Positions 25,850 through 35,627 of a stretch of DNA of 64,000 bases are shown in pieces. Each line of letters starts with the position of its first letter. Position 1 is the first letter of the stretch. Source of the stretch: Bacteroidota bacterium (lineage in GTDB: Bacteria > Bacteroidota > Bacteroidia > Chitinophagales > Chitinophagaceae); contig CANGQJ010000005.1 in NCBI GenBank assembly GCA_947456625.1, positions 1 through 64,000 of the forward strand. The letters run 5' to 3'. Below the pieces are notes generated by a model that had not been told where the DNA came from, did not search any database, and was given only the letters and a program-made list of their open reading frames with translations. The position numbers and the translations under genes were made by a program.

Positions 25850-27583
25850 TTAGTTTAATTGCATGTCCGCAATTATGCCATTTATCTTTTCCTGCAACTG
25901 TGCGAATTTGCTATCAAATTCCGAAGCATTCGTTAATGTAGTGTTCACGCTAAAGTAAAATTTAATTTTAGGTTCAGTTCCACTAGGTCTTGCTGAAATT
26001 TTACTTCCATCCTCCGTAATGAATTGCAAGACATTGCTTTTTGGTAAATTAATTTTCCAGCTTTCCCCTGTAATTAAATTGGTTCCTTTTTGTAATTCAT
26101 AATCTAATAAGGTTACTACTTTTGACCCATTTATGGCGATAGGAGGCGATTGTCTGTAGCCCTCCATCATAGCCGCAATTTCTTGCTGACCATTCATGCC
26201 TTTTTTTGTAATACTAATTAAGTTTTCATAATAAAAGCCATACTGCACATAAAGTTCAATCATTTTATCAAATAGTGACCTACCCTTGCTTTTTTCATAA
26301 GCCGCCATTTCGCATAATAAGGCAACGGCACTTACAGCGTCCTTGTCTCTAATTTGATCCCCAATCATTAAGCCAAAACTTTCTTCCCCTCCTATAATAT
26401 AATTTTCCTTCCCTTCTTTTTCTTTAATTAATTCAGCAATCCATTTAAATCCCGTTAATACATTGTAACAAGCAACATTATTTTGCTTAGCCACTTGATT
26501 GATCATTTCAGTGGTTACAATAGTTGTAATCACCATATCGTTTTGCTTGGAAATGCCTTTTGCTCTTCTTGCTTCCATCATGTATGCAAAAGCAAGCACA
26601 GCCGTTTGATTTCCATTCATTAAAACCCATTCTCCTTTATGATTTTTTACGCCTACACCAACTCTGTCAGCATCGGGATCGGTTCCTAATAAAATGTCTG
26701 CATCTAATTCCTTGGCTTTTGCTAGGCCAATACTCATAGTTTCACTTTCCTCCGGATTTGGATATTTAACCGTAGGAAAATTCCCATCAGGATTAGACTG
26801 CGCTTCCACTACATGTACATTGGAAAATCCAAAAGCAGATAAAACTTTGGGAACTAATGTTATCCCTGTACCATGTATTGGTGTGTATACTATTTTTAAC
26901 TCATTTTGCTCTGCAATAACTTCTGGATATACACTTAAAGATTTTAGCATTTTAATATAAGCTTCGTCCATTGCATTGCCCAGTAAATTTATGTTTGCTT
27001 CTCCACCTGACCACTTAACCTCATCCACTGACTGAATGGCTTCCACTTCGGTAATTACATTTTTATCATGTGGCGGAACTAATTGTCCGCCATCGTTCCA
27101 GTATGCCTTATACCCGTTATATTCTTTTGGATTATGTGAAGCAGTACATACCACCCCTGCCTTACACACCAAATTTCTAATGGCAAAGCTAAGTTCTGGT
27201 GTTGGTCTTAAAGCTTCAAATAAATAAACTTTAAATCCATTAGCTGCAAAAACTTGAGCGGTTGTTTCGGCAAAAAATCTTGAATTGTTTCGGCTATCAT
27301 GACCAACAGCAACACTTATCACCTGGTCACCATACTCTTTTTTCAAATAATTAGAAAAACCTTGTGTAGCCATCCCAATAGTATATTTATTAATCCTATT
27401 GGTTCCTACACCCATAATACCTCTTAATCCCCCAGTACCAAATTCTAGGTTTTTATAAAACGACTCCTCCAACTCGGCAGGTTGGCTAGTTTGCAAAGAT
27501 TTGATGGATTCCTTTGTAGCTTCATCATAATTTCCAGACAACCAAGTGGCTACTTTTTGTTCAATTGATAAATTCATACCCAA
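25850..27583 (-). CDS. Phosphoglucomutase/phosphomannomutase family phospho-sugar mutase
   Basis: 577 aa alpha-D-phosphohexomutase of the long PgcA-like type. Motifs: FGTGGLRGIMG (phosphate loop near residue 50), VCTASHNPKEYNGYK (catalytic phosphoserine), GTDPDADRVGVGV (metal binding), GGEESFGLM (sugar selection) and RPSGTEPKIKFYFS at the C-terminus. Most likely it interconverts glucose-1- and glucose-6-phosphate, with possible mannose activity. The start could be either the first Met or the Met two codons later. It is the first gene of a two-gene unit with pcm. Confidence 0.9.
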   Translation of the reverse strand: MGMNLSIEQKVATWLSGNYDEATKESIKSLQTSQPAELEESFYKNLEFGTGGLRGIMGVGTNRINKYTIGMATQGFSNYLKKEYGDQVISVAVGHDSRNNSRFFAETTAQVFAANGFKVYLFEALRPTPELSFAIRNLVCKAGVVCTASHNPKEYNGYKAYWNDGGQLVPPHDKNVITEVEAIQSVDEVKWSGGEANINLLGNAMDEAYIKMLKSLSVYPEVIAEQNELKIVYTPIHGTGITLVPKVLSAFGFSNVHVVEAQSNPDGNFPTVKYPNPEESETMSIGLAKAKELDADILLGTDPDADRVGVGVKNHKGEWVLMNGNQTAVLAFAYMMEARRAKGISKQNDMVITTIVTTEMINQVAKQNNVACYNVLTGFKWIAELIKEKEGKENYIIGGEESFGLMIGDQIRDKDAVSAVALLCEMAAYEKSKGRSLFDKMIELYVQYGFYYENLISITKKGMNGQQEIAAMMEGYRQSPPIAINGSKVVTLLDYELQKGTNLITGESWKINLPKSNVLQFITEDGSKISARPSGTEPKIKFYFSVNTTLTNASEFDSKFAQLQEKINGIIADMQLN

Positions 27584-27713
27584 ACTGTTAAATACGTTTA
27601 AAGAATAAGCAGCAAATTAAATAATTCCGCTTAAAAAGCCTTCTAATTTGATCAATAGTTTTAATAGGGGATATTTAATGACATTTTCACATTTTTACTC
27701 CCATCAAATCATT

Positions 27714-27721
27714 TAAATTTG
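27714..27721 (+). promoter_or_regulatory. -7 promoter box TAAATTTG for the Fe-S oxidoreductase operon
   Basis: TAnnTTTG match 28 nt upstream of the ATG at 27750. Confidence 0.5.
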
Positions 27722-27749
27722 CGTAAAGCAGCTTGTTAAAACAAATACT

Positions 27750-29021
27750 ATGTCAACCATCGCATCGCTATCATTTATGGTCATTTCCGGAATTGCTTTT
27801 TTTATGTTTTCAAAGCAAGTGTTGGTCATTCGTAAAAACATTTTATTAGGCAAGGATATAGCCATAAACGACCAACCTCTAAAAAGGTGGCGTAATGTTT
27901 TAATGCTGGCTTTTGGTCAAAAGAAAATGTTCCGAAATCCAATGGTTGCTATTTTACACCTATTTGTATATGTTGGATTTATTGTCATAAATATTGAACT
28001 GCTTGAAATTGTTGTTGACGGAATTTTAGGTACACACCGAATATTTGAACCTTATTTAGGATCCTATTACAATTTATTAATTAACACATTTGAAATTTTA
28101 GCTGCTTTGGTTATAATTGCTTGTATTATTTTTTACAGCAGACGAAATATTATTAAATTAAAAAGATTCATCAGCAATGATTTAAATGGATGGCCTCAAA
28201 CCGATGCCAATACTATTTTAATAATTGAAGTGGTATTAATGAGTTTGTTTTTAACAATGAACGCAACAGATCCTAATACCCATTTTGTAATTTCAAGTTA
28301 TCTGCAACCACTTTTTAATAAACTTAACCTATCCACTTTAAATGCTATTGAACAAACATCATGGTGGCTGCATATATTAGGCATATATGCATTTATGAAT
28401 TACTTGCCATATTCTAAACATTTACATATTATTTTGGCTTTCCCAAATGCTTATTATGCTCCTTTACATTCTAAAGGAGAAATGCACAATATGGTTTCCG
28501 TTCAAAACGAAGTATTATACGCCATGCAACCCGAACTCGCTCCAACAGGTGCAGCAATGCCAGAAAAATTTGGAGCAACCGATGTTATGGATTTGAGTTG
28601 GAAAAATTTAATGGACGCTTATAGTTGTACCGAATGCGGACGATGCAGTGCGGCTTGTCCAGCAAATATGACAGGAAAATTATTAAGTCCTAGAAAAATA
28701 ATGATGGCAACAAGAGATCGTTTAGAGGTGGTAGGTAAAAATATAAAAGCAAACAAAGCATTTGTAGATGACGGAAAAACCCTCTTACATGACTTTATCA
28801 GTGTTGAGGAGCTTAGGGCTTGTACAACTTGCAATGCATGTGTTGCGGAATGTCCTGTAAGCATTTCTCCATTGGATATTATTTTAGAATTGAGAAGATC
28901 CCTAGTTATGGAGCAAAGCAATGCACCCACAGAATGGAATGGTATGTTTAGTAATATCGAAAATAATTTTGCACCTTGGAAATTTGCACCAGATGACAGA
29001 GATGCATGGACCGCGCAATAA
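27750..29021 (+). CDS. Membrane (Fe-S)-binding protein with a 4Fe-4S dicluster domain
   Basis: 423 aa. About five hydrophobic spans lie in residues 1-230. A cytosolic dicluster ferredoxin domain follows with CTECGRCSAACP and CTTCNACVAECP, eight cysteines for two [4Fe-4S] clusters. The layout is that of a membrane electron-transfer subunit, a fusion of HdrE/NarI-like and HdrC-like parts, which would pass electrons to the quinone pool. The next gene encodes the matching CCG-domain subunit, so the two should form one complex. The electron donor is not evident; ETF or a lactate/acyl-CoA dehydrogenase is a guess. Confidence 0.85.
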   Translation: MSTIASLSFMVISGIAFFMFSKQVLVIRKNILLGKDIAINDQPLKRWRNVLMLAFGQKKMFRNPMVAILHLFVYVGFIVINIELLEIVVDGILGTHRIFEPYLGSYYNLLINTFEILAALVIIACIIFYSRRNIIKLKRFISNDLNGWPQTDANTILIIEVVLMSLFLTMNATDPNTHFVISSYLQPLFNKLNLSTLNAIEQTSWWLHILGIYAFMNYLPYSKHLHIILAFPNAYYAPLHSKGEMHNMVSVQNEVLYAMQPELAPTGAAMPEKFGATDVMDLSWKNLMDAYSCTECGRCSAACPANMTGKLLSPRKIMMATRDRLEVVGKNIKANKAFVDDGKTLLHDFISVEELRACTTCNACVAECPVSISPLDIILELRRSLVMEQSNAPTEWNGMFSNIENNFAPWKFAPDDRDAWTAQ

Positions 29022-29061
29022 TTATACAAAAATGATATAAAGTATTTGAAAATATAAATTT

Positions 29062-29841
29062 ATGAAAGTATCTACAATGGCGGAATGCATGGCAAACGGA
29101 ACCCAACCAGAGGTTTTATTTTGGGTAGGTTGCGCTGGAAGCTTTGATCAAAGAGCTCAAAAAATTACACAGGCTTTTGCTACCATCTTAGACAAAGCTG
29201 GCGTTCATTATGCTATTTTAGGCAAGGAGGAAGCATGTACTGGAGATCCTGCTCGCAGAGCTGGGAATGAATTTATGTTTCAAATGATGGCTTATCAAAA
29301 TATTCAAATATTAAACGGATATGGTATAAAAAAAATAGTGACTACTTGTCCGCATTGCTTTAATACTTTAAAAAATGAATATCCTGCTTTGGGTGGCAAT
29401 TATGAAGTAATACATCACACCAGCTTTTTACAGGAGTTAATTGAAAACGGAAAAATTAAATTCACGGATAGCAATGAATGGAAAGGAAAAACAATTACCT
29501 ATCATGATAGTTGTTATTTAGGAAGAGCTAATGATATTTACGAAGCCCCTAGGAAAGTATTGGAAAGCCTTGAAATGGAGCTTAGAGAAATGAAAAGCTG
29601 TAAGTCCAAGGGATTATGTTGTGGTGCTGGAGGAGCACAAATGTTTAAGGAGGAAGAAAAAGGAGACATTAGAATTAATCAGCTACGCGCCAATGAAGCC
29701 ATTGATACAAAAGCAAATTTCATAGCAAGTGCCTGCCCTTTTTGTAACACTATGTTAACCGATGGTATTAAAAACGGCCCCGAACAAGTTAACGCCCAAG
29801 TAATAGATATAGCAGAAATTATTGCACTTGCAATAATTTAA
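29062..29841 (+). CDS. CCG-domain (Fe-S)-binding oxidoreductase subunit (HdrB/LldE/GlpC-like)
   Basis: 259 aa with two cysteine-rich CCG motifs: TTCPHCFNTLKNEYP ... SCYLGR ... GLCCGAGG and the final ACPFCNTML. These bind the catalytic or linking [4Fe-4S] cluster in heterodisulfide-reductase B-type proteins. It starts 40 nt after the membrane dicluster subunit, so the two form a complex that moves electrons between a soluble donor and the membrane. Substrate not identifiable. Confidence 0.88.
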   Translation: MKVSTMAECMANGTQPEVLFWVGCAGSFDQRAQKITQAFATILDKAGVHYAILGKEEACTGDPARRAGNEFMFQMMAYQNIQILNGYGIKKIVTTCPHCFNTLKNEYPALGGNYEVIHHTSFLQELIENGKIKFTDSNEWKGKTITYHDSCYLGRANDIYEAPRKVLESLEMELREMKSCKSKGLCCGAGGAQMFKEEEKGDIRINQLRANEAIDTKANFIASACPFCNTMLTDGIKNGPEQVNAQVIDIAEIIALAII

Positions 29842-29883
29842 ATAATTATTATACCCTATTTTAAAATTACAAGTAAAAACAAA

Positions 29884-30387
29884 ATGACAGTAAATTTAGA
29901 TACCATATTGCCTGGAAATTTTCACCCACAATCCAAATTATGGATATACCAATCCAATAGAACTTTTACAATGAGTGAACTTTTTAAAATAGAAGAATTA
30001 CTTGAAAATTTTATTGAACAATGGAAAAGCCATGGGGCACCAGTAAAAGGATTTGCTACTGCATTATATGGTCAATTTATTATACTCATGGCCGACGAAT
30101 CCTACACTACAGTTGGCGGTTGTAGTACCGATAGTTCCGTGCATGTAATTAAAGCAATTGAAAAATTAATAGGGGTTCAAATGTTTAATAGAGAACTGCT
30201 TGCATTTTGGGTAAAAGATAAAGTACAAACCATTCCAATGGCTCAGGTAGCCTATGCAATAGAAAATGGAATTTTAAATGGCGATACTTTATATTTTAAT
30301 AATTTAGTAGCCAATAAAGCTGATATGGAAACCAAGTGGATGCAGCCTATTAGCGAAAGCTGGCTTGGTAAAAAGTACATTAAATAA
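29884..30387 (+). CDS. Conserved Bacteroidota protein of unknown function, 167 aa
   Basis: Cytosolic, no signal peptide or membrane span. The best-conserved looking part is GGCSTDSSVHVIKAIEKL (about 79-96), where a Cys-Ser-Thr-Asp-Ser-Ser cluster precedes an amphipathic helix. Proteins like this have been labelled ABC transporter ATPase in databases, but no Walker A or B motif is present, so that label is wrong for this sequence. It follows the Fe-S pair by 42 nt and may be co-transcribed with it. Confidence 0.7.
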   Translation: MTVNLDTILPGNFHPQSKLWIYQSNRTFTMSELFKIEELLENFIEQWKSHGAPVKGFATALYGQFIILMADESYTTVGGCSTDSSVHVIKAIEKLIGVQMFNRELLAFWVKDKVQTIPMAQVAYAIENGILNGDTLYFNNLVANKADMETKWMQPISESWLGKKYIK

Positions 30388-30421
30388 ATAATAGTGTAAT
30401 GCACTTAAATAAATTTGATAC

Positions 30422-30772
30422 ATGAAAACTGTTTACGCAATTCCAAACTGCAATACTGTAAAAAAAGCGCTTGATTGGTTAAAGTCAAACAAAGTAGCTT
30501 ATGAATTTCATGATTATAAAAAGAAAGGGATTACAAGCACCCAACTTACTGCATGGAGCAAACAAATTGGTTGGGAATCGCTCCTAAATAAGAAAGGGAC
30601 TACTTGGAAACAATTATCTAAAGAAATTCAGGAAACGATTACTACACAAAAAGCAGCCATAGCACTCATGTCCGAAAAAACATCTGTTATTCGCAGGCCC
30701 TTAATAGAAGAAAATGGGAAAATATTAGCACTTGGTTTTGAAGAATCAGCCTACAAAAAAGCCCTAAAATAA
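30422..30772 (+). CDS. ArsC/Spx-family thioredoxin-fold protein (YffB-like)
   Basis: 116 aa with the ArsC-family start YAIPNCNTVKKALDWL; Cys10 is the single redox cysteine (CNT rather than the CxxC of Spx). FHDYKKKGIT and a later SVIRRPLIEENGKILALGF are the other family signatures; Arg-Arg-Pro is the usual RRP substrate-binding segment. Such proteins use glutathione or a similar thiol. YffB-type members are not true arsenate reductases, and no ars genes are nearby. The terminator hairpin overlaps its stop codon. Confidence 0.85.
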   Translation: MKTVYAIPNCNTVKKALDWLKSNKVAYEFHDYKKKGITSTQLTAWSKQIGWESLLNKKGTTWKQLSKEIQETITTQKAAIALMSEKTSVIRRPLIEENGKILALGFEESAYKKALK

Positions 30773-30786
30773 TTTAGGGCTTTTTT
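30755..30786 (+). terminator. Intrinsic terminator
   Basis: AAAAAAGCCCTAAA / TTTAGGGCTTTTTT hairpin overlapping the last codons of the ArsC-like gene. The symmetry lets it serve the convergent TlpA-like gene too. Confidence 0.88.
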
Positions 30787-30810
30787 ATGAGATCATTTAA
30801 AACAGCAATA

Positions 30811-31896
30811 TTATTTTAAATTAGCTGATAAAATTTTAACTAAATCTTCTCCTCTTAAGTCTCTGCCAATTACAACCCCTTTTGGGTCAATTAAAAAATT
30901 AGCTGGAATACTTTGAATCCCAAATTGAACTGCAACTTGGTTATTCCAATATTTCAAATCACTCACATGCGTCCATGCTAAACCATCTTTTTTGATAGCA
31001 TCTAGCCATTTTGACTTATCCTGATCCAACGAAACACCTAATACAGTGAAACCTTTTGCCTTGTATTCATTAAAAGCTTTAACCACATTAGGATTTTCTG
31101 CCCTACATGGTCCACACCAGCTAGCCCAAAAATCTACTAATACATATTTTCCCCTTAATGAACTTAATGAAACGGGCTTGCCATTTACATCGTTTTGTTT
31201 AAATTCAGGAAGAACGGTTCCAACTTTACCTAAAGTTGCTGTTAGTAAAGATTTTTCAACAAGCTCTGCAAAAGGACCTTTTTTAGCTGGCCCATCTAAT
31301 ATTGCATAAAGTTCTGCAATGTGGTCTTTAATGTATGTTACAAAATTGGCGGTTTGAATTAAAAACAAAGTTGACACAGGCGAACTGTTATTTGCTTTTA
31401 ATAAATCAATTGTGGTATTGGTTAAGCCTGACTCTTTTAACTCAATTTGTTTTGCTAAAGAATCCTTGCTATTGGCACCTGCAGGTGAAGCAGCCAATGA
31501 CTTGTCTGCAAAAAGGCTTTGAATTTTTGGAGTTAATGTTTTCATGTATTTTAAATACAAGTCCTGCGTAGCAGATCCTTTGTATTCAATGGCATCCATT
31601 TTATTTACATCACCATTAATAGTTAAATTTTCATTCCCTAAAAACACTGCAAGTTTAGTAGTAAGTCCGCCAGAAAAAGTTAAAACATAAATACTTGGAT
31701 TATCGGCTTTAGTAGACAATTTAAATTTACTGTCTGCTACTTTAGAAGAGTCTGTAATTTTATTTGACATTCCGTCTATCAAATACACGGTAGTGCCATT
31801 AGGTACATTATTAAGATTTGCATCAATCTGAAGTTTTTGTGCATTAAGTTGTGTCATTGTAATGAATGACAAAATTGCGCATGTAATTTTTTTCAT
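30811..31896 (-). CDS. TlpA/ResA-like periplasmic thiol-disulfide oxidoreductase
   Basis: 361 aa with a signal peptide (MKKITCAILSFITMTQLNAQ). Residues about 22-115 are a DUF4369-like beta domain and 116-220 a helical linker. A thioredoxin domain from about 227 contains the active site WCGPC (Cys261, Cys264) in DFWASWCGPCRAENP, and ends with a cis-proline SIPANF segment. It likely reduces disulfides in the periplasm, for example during cytochrome c maturation. Monocistronic, with a TATATTTG box upstream. Confidence 0.9.
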   Translation of the reverse strand: MKKITCAILSFITMTQLNAQKLQIDANLNNVPNGTTVYLIDGMSNKITDSSKVADSKFKLSTKADNPSIYVLTFSGGLTTKLAVFLGNENLTINGDVNKMDAIEYKGSATQDLYLKYMKTLTPKIQSLFADKSLAASPAGANSKDSLAKQIELKESGLTNTTIDLLKANNSSPVSTLFLIQTANFVTYIKDHIAELYAILDGPAKKGPFAELVEKSLLTATLGKVGTVLPEFKQNDVNGKPVSLSSLRGKYVLVDFWASWCGPCRAENPNVVKAFNEYKAKGFTVLGVSLDQDKSKWLDAIKKDGLAWTHVSDLKYWNNQVAVQFGIQSIPANFLIDPKGVVIGRDLRGEDLVKILSANLK

Positions 31897-31945
31897 TTTA
31901 TTTATTTTTTCTCACTGATGAGCATTTACCAGCGAATTCATTATT

Positions 31946-31953
31946 CAAATATA
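31946..31953 (-). promoter_or_regulatory. -7 promoter box TATATTTG for the TlpA-like gene
   Basis: TAnnTTTG match 49 nt upstream of the ATG. Confidence 0.5.
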
Positions 31954-32004
31954 GGAACTTAAAAGCAATATTACTATACGTGATTTTGGGTGTAACTGCT
32001 GCTA

Positions 32005-32610
32005 TTATTTTGTTTTATGCCTTTGGTTTAGAACCTTTATAACATCCTGAAGTGTAAAGCCTTTGGCTTGCAAAAGAATTAAATAGTGAAAAAGTAAATC
32101 CGCCGATTCATCTAAAAATAAATGATCGTTATTGTCTTTTGCCTCTATCACAACTTCTACGGCTTCTTCACCCACTTTTTGAGCAATTTTATTAATTCCT
32201 TTTGAGAACAAACTAGCAACATAGGAGTTATCTGCTTCTGCAGTTTTTCTTTGTGCTATAATTTGCTCTAAAGCAATTAAGAAATCCAAATTGTGGACTG
32301 TATTTTTGGATCCCCAACAAGTATCAGTTCCTTTATGACAAACAGGTCCCACTGGAATTGCTTGTATTAAAATGGTGTCATTATCACAATCCACTGCCAT
32401 ACTTATATAATTTAAAAAATTTCCACTTTCCTCCCCCTTAGTCCAAATTCTTGATTTTGACCTACTAAAAAAAGTGACTTGCTTTTTAGATAAAGTAGTA
32501 TCCACAGCTTCCTGGTTCATAAAACCCATCATTAATACCTGTTTGGTACTAGCATCTTGCACAATGGCTGGAACCAAGCCGTCACTGTATTTTGAAAAAT
32601 TGATATTCAT
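32005..32610 (-). CDS. hisIE: Bifunctional phosphoribosyl-AMP cyclohydrolase / phosphoribosyl-ATP pyrophosphatase
   Basis: Steps 2 and 3 of histidine synthesis in one 201-aa chain. The HisI part (1-105) shows FMNQEAVDTTL, TKGEESGNFL, DCDNDT and the zinc/magnesium ligands around VCHKGTDTCW. The HisE part (about 110-201) has KVGEEAVEVVIEAKD and a predicted all-helical fold. It is the last gene of the his block behind trpA, following hisF by 60 nt with no visible promoter. Confidence 0.95.
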   Translation of the reverse strand: MNINFSKYSDGLVPAIVQDASTKQVLMMGFMNQEAVDTTLSKKQVTFFSRSKSRIWTKGEESGNFLNYISMAVDCDNDTILIQAIPVGPVCHKGTDTCWGSKNTVHNLDFLIALEQIIAQRKTAEADNSYVASLFSKGINKIAQKVGEEAVEVVIEAKDNNDHLFLDESADLLFHYLILLQAKGFTLQDVIKVLNQRHKTK

Positions 32611-32670
32611 AATTGAAATTAATAAATGTTATAGTAAGTAATAAGTTATTATTTTAACATGGTAAAAGTG

Positions 32671-33429
32671 CTACAAACGAATTGAAACTCCTTTTTGATG
32701 TAAATATTGTTTTAAATCTGGTATTGCAATTTCTTTATAATGAAAAATACTAGCAGCCAAAGCAGCATCGGCCTTACCTTTAGTGAAAACATCTAGAAAA
32801 TGTGATTCCATTCCACCACCACCCGAAGCAATAATTGGAACAGGTAGTGATTGTGCTAATTGTGCAGTGATATCCAATGCAAAACCTTGTTTAGTACCAT
32901 CATGATTCATAGAGGTAAGTAATATTTCTCCAACCCCTAAGTCAACTGCCTGTTTAGCCCACTGGGTAACTAACATATTGGTTTTTTTACGCCCTCCATT
33001 TAAATAAACATACCAATTATTGTCATCTTCACATTTAGCATCTATAGCCAATACTACACATTGGCTACCAAAGTTTTTTGCAAATCTATTAATGATAGTT
33101 GGATCTAAAAAGGCAGCTGTATTTACAGAAATTTTGTCCGCACCATTTTGAAGCAACACACTAACATCCTCCTCGGTTTTAATACCTCCACCTACAGTAA
33201 ATGGAATATTAATTTTATGTGCAATTTTATTTACCAACTCACTTAAAGTTTTTCTTTTTTCAATGGTAGCAGTAATGTCTAAAAAAACCAATTCGTCCGC
33301 ACCTTGTTGTGCATACAAAGCCCCTAGTTCAATAGGATCGCCTGCATCTCTAATTTGTTCAAAGTTGACCCCCTTTACTGTACGGCCATCTTTTATATCT
33401 AAACAGGGTATGATTCTTTTGGTTAACAT
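32671..33429 (-). CDS. hisF: Imidazole glycerol phosphate synthase, cyclase subunit
   Basis: 252-aa (beta/alpha)8 barrel. It has the N-terminal [20 protein letters not shown] signature with the catalytic Asp of CLDI (Asp11) and the second Asp in [13 protein letters not shown]. Two phosphate-binding glycine motifs (TVGGGI and IASGGGG) are in place. It works as a complex with HisH, which is encoded two genes upstream. Order here is hisH-hisA-hisF-hisIE, all on one strand. Confidence 0.97.
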   Translation of the reverse strand: MLTKRIIPCLDIKDGRTVKGVNFEQIRDAGDPIELGALYAQQGADELVFLDITATIEKRKTLSELVNKIAHKINIPFTVGGGIKTEEDVSVLLQNGADKISVNTAAFLDPTIINRFAKNFGSQCVVLAIDAKCEDDNNWYVYLNGGRKKTNMLVTQWAKQAVDLGVGEILLTSMNHDGTKQGFALDITAQLAQSLPVPIIASGGGGMESHFLDVFTKGKADAALAASIFHYKEIAIPDLKQYLHQKGVSIRL

Positions 33430-33465
33430 ATTTTTATTGATTGCTACTATTAAACTTGATAGGTT

Positions 33466-34179
33466 TTAAAATTTTGCAAGTTCATTGATGGTAATTCTGT
33501 TCTCGTAAATTGCCTTACCTACAATTGCTGCTGCACAGCCAATCTCACGAAGTGTGATAAGATCTTGCAAATTACTCACACCACCACTTGCAATTAATTG
33601 CAGCTGAGGAAATTTATTAATAATTTTTTGGTACAAATCAACAGAGGGCCCTTGCAACTTTCCGTCCTTTTGAATATCGGTACAAAATATTTGAGTAACC
33701 CCTTTATTAATATAGGATTCCATAAAAGTAAAAACGTCCATATTGGTTTTTTCTAACCAACCTCCAACAGCAATTTTTTCTTCAAATACATCTGCACCAA
33801 GCATAAATACTTGTGGAGTAAATTTTTGAATCCAGGATTCAAATAATACTGGATCCTTTACTGCTAAGCTACCAATAGTAGCATACTTTGCTCCGGTGTC
33901 AAACACTGTCTTAAGGGTGGTTTCTTTTTTTATTCCGCCGCCAAAATCAATTGCCAAGCTAGTTTTATTGGCAATTTTTTCAAGTACTTTAAAGTTAATT
34001 ACCTCACCAGCTTTTGCCCCATCCAAATCCACTAAATGTAAACGCATAAGTCCAATGCCCTCAAAAGCTTTAGCAACCTCTAAGGGATCTTCGTTGTACA
34101 CCTTTTTTTGAGCATAATCTCCCTCGGTTAATCGTACACACTTACCATCTATAATATCAATTGCTGGAATGATTTGCAT
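33466..34179 (-). CDS. hisA: ProFAR isomerase (HisA)
   Basis: 237-aa barrel enzyme that isomerises the aminoimidazole-carboxamide ribonucleotide ProFAR in histidine synthesis. It has the N-terminal catalytic Asp in PAIDIIDGKCVRLTEGDY and the C-terminal Asp in IFCTDIQKDGKLQG, plus the phosphate loops DFGGGIK and IASGGVS. It lies between hisH and hisF. A separate trpF is present upstream, so this is not a dual PriA-type enzyme. Confidence 0.96.
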   Translation of the reverse strand: MQIIPAIDIIDGKCVRLTEGDYAQKKVYNEDPLEVAKAFEGIGLMRLHLVDLDGAKAGEVINFKVLEKIANKTSLAIDFGGGIKKETTLKTVFDTGAKYATIGSLAVKDPVLFESWIQKFTPQVFMLGADVFEEKIAVGGWLEKTNMDVFTFMESYINKGVTQIFCTDIQKDGKLQGPSVDLYQKIINKFPQLQLIASGGVSNLQDLITLREIGCAAAIVGKAIYENRITINELAKF

Positions 34180-34203
34180 TTTAAAGTATTATTGCTTTTA
34201 TTT

Positions 34204-34800
34204 TTAACAAGTTATATCTAAAAAGTTTTGAATAATCTGCGCACCCACTGTCGCTGATTTTTCAGGATGAAATTGCACTCCATAAAAATTATTTTTTTGC
34301 AAAGCACTACTATATGGTTGCACATAATTTGTGGTTGCAATTGTATGATCGCCAATGGTTGCATAATAGCCGTGTACAAAATAGGTGAAACTATTTTCAT
34401 GCACCCCATTAAATAAAGTAGTTTTTAAATTTGAAATAGTATTCCAACCAATTTGTGGTACTTTTAAGCTTGGATCATTAGGACTAAATAATTTTACCTG
34501 TTCATCAAAAATGCCCAAGCAATTTGTATTGTTTTCTTCGGAATAATTACACATAAGTTGCATCCCCAAACAAATACCAAAAACGGGTTGTTTTAAATTT
34601 TTGATCACCTCGTCCAACCCTCTTTGTTTTAAATAATGCATAGCAGTACTTGCTTCGCCTACACCCGGAAATATTACTTTATCGGCTGCTAAAATGGTAT
34701 CAATATTATCAGTTACCGTTGCAGTTGCTCCAAGCCTTTCTAAAGCATATAATACCGATTGAATATTTCCTGCGTTGTATTGTATAATAACTGTATTCAT
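34204..34800 (-). CDS. hisH: Imidazole glycerol phosphate synthase, glutaminase subunit
   Basis: 198-aa class I glutamine amidotransferase. The nucleophile is Cys77 in GICLGMQLM, with the His/Glu pair in VQFHPEKSA near the C-terminus, and the start YNAGNIQSV is typical of HisH. It supplies ammonia to HisF. The gene starts 24 nt after the trpA stop with no TAnnTTTG box in between, so it seems to be transcribed from the trp promoter. Confidence 0.96.
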   Translation of the reverse strand: MNTVIIQYNAGNIQSVLYALERLGATATVTDNIDTILAADKVIFPGVGEASTAMHYLKQRGLDEVIKNLKQPVFGICLGMQLMCNYSEENNTNCLGIFDEQVKLFSPNDPSLKVPQIGWNTISNLKTTLFNGVHENSFTYFVHGYYATIGDHTIATTNYVQPYSSALQKNNFYGVQFHPEKSATVGAQIIQNFLDITC

Positions 34801-34824
34801 GCTAATTTAAACTTAATGCTCAGC

Positions 34825-35595
34825 TTAATTTAAAACCGATTTTAAAAAAATTTCTGTTATTTGAGCAACATCATTCCCTTTGGAAAGGGCGTTAATATAT
34901 GCAGATCCTATAATGGCGCCATTTGAATAGGCGCAAACAGCATCAAAGGTTTCCTTATCCTTAATTCCAAACCCAACTAATACTGGATTTTTTAAGTTCA
35001 TGGATTTTAATTTTTGCAAATACAAGGCAACTTTTGAGAAATCTTTATCCTTCCCAGTAGTAGCCGAGGAACTTACTGCATATAAAAATCCAGTACTTAA
35101 ACTATCTAATTTCTTTAAACGTTCGGCTGGAGTTTCGGGCGTAACTAAAAAAACAAAGTCTAAACCATTTGCTTTTATGGTTGAACCATAGATATTTTCA
35201 AACTCATATAATGGCAAATCAGGTAAAATTAATCCGTCCACACCTACTTGTTTTGCTTTTTTACAAAAAGCTTCAAAACCATATTGCAAAATAGGATTCA
35301 TGTAACCCATTAATACTACTGGAATATGAATACTGTCTCTCATTTTCTCCAACTGGCTAAATAATGTTTCAATAGTCATGCCATTCGCAATGGCTACATT
35401 GCCACTTGATTGAATAACTTCCCCATCGGCCAATGGATCGCTGTATGGCATTCCAAGTTCAATAATATTAGTACCACTATTTTGCAAACTTTGCATCACT
35501 TTTAATGTGCTATCTAATAGAGGGAACCCAGCAGTGCAGTATACGTTTAATACACGCTCATTTTGTTTATTAAATAGTTCGGTTAACCTTGACAT
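34825..35595 (-). CDS. trpA: Tryptophan synthase alpha subunit
   Basis: 256-aa barrel that cleaves indole-3-glycerol phosphate. The catalytic Glu is in NIIELGMPYSDPLADG and the catalytic Asp in VDGLILPDLPLYE. The Tyr of FLYAVSSSATTG and the phosphate loop GFGIKDKE are also present. Last gene of the trpEGDCFBA series; the hisH gene follows after 24 nt. Confidence 0.97.
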   Translation of the reverse strand: MSRLTELFNKQNERVLNVYCTAGFPLLDSTLKVMQSLQNSGTNIIELGMPYSDPLADGEVIQSSGNVAIANGMTIETLFSQLEKMRDSIHIPVVLMGYMNPILQYGFEAFCKKAKQVGVDGLILPDLPLYEFENIYGSTIKANGLDFVFLVTPETPAERLKKLDSLSTGFLYAVSSSATTGKDKDFSKVALYLQKLKSMNLKNPVLVGFGIKDKETFDAVCAYSNGAIIGSAYINALSKGNDVAQITEIFLKSVLN

Positions 35596-35627
35596 GTATC
35601 TTATTTTAAATTCTAAAAACTTATTTT

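Noticed and set aside
29884-30387. ABC transporter ATPase label for the 167-aa protein
   Set aside because: No Walker A, Walker B or ABC signature motif is present. It is better described as a protein of unknown function.
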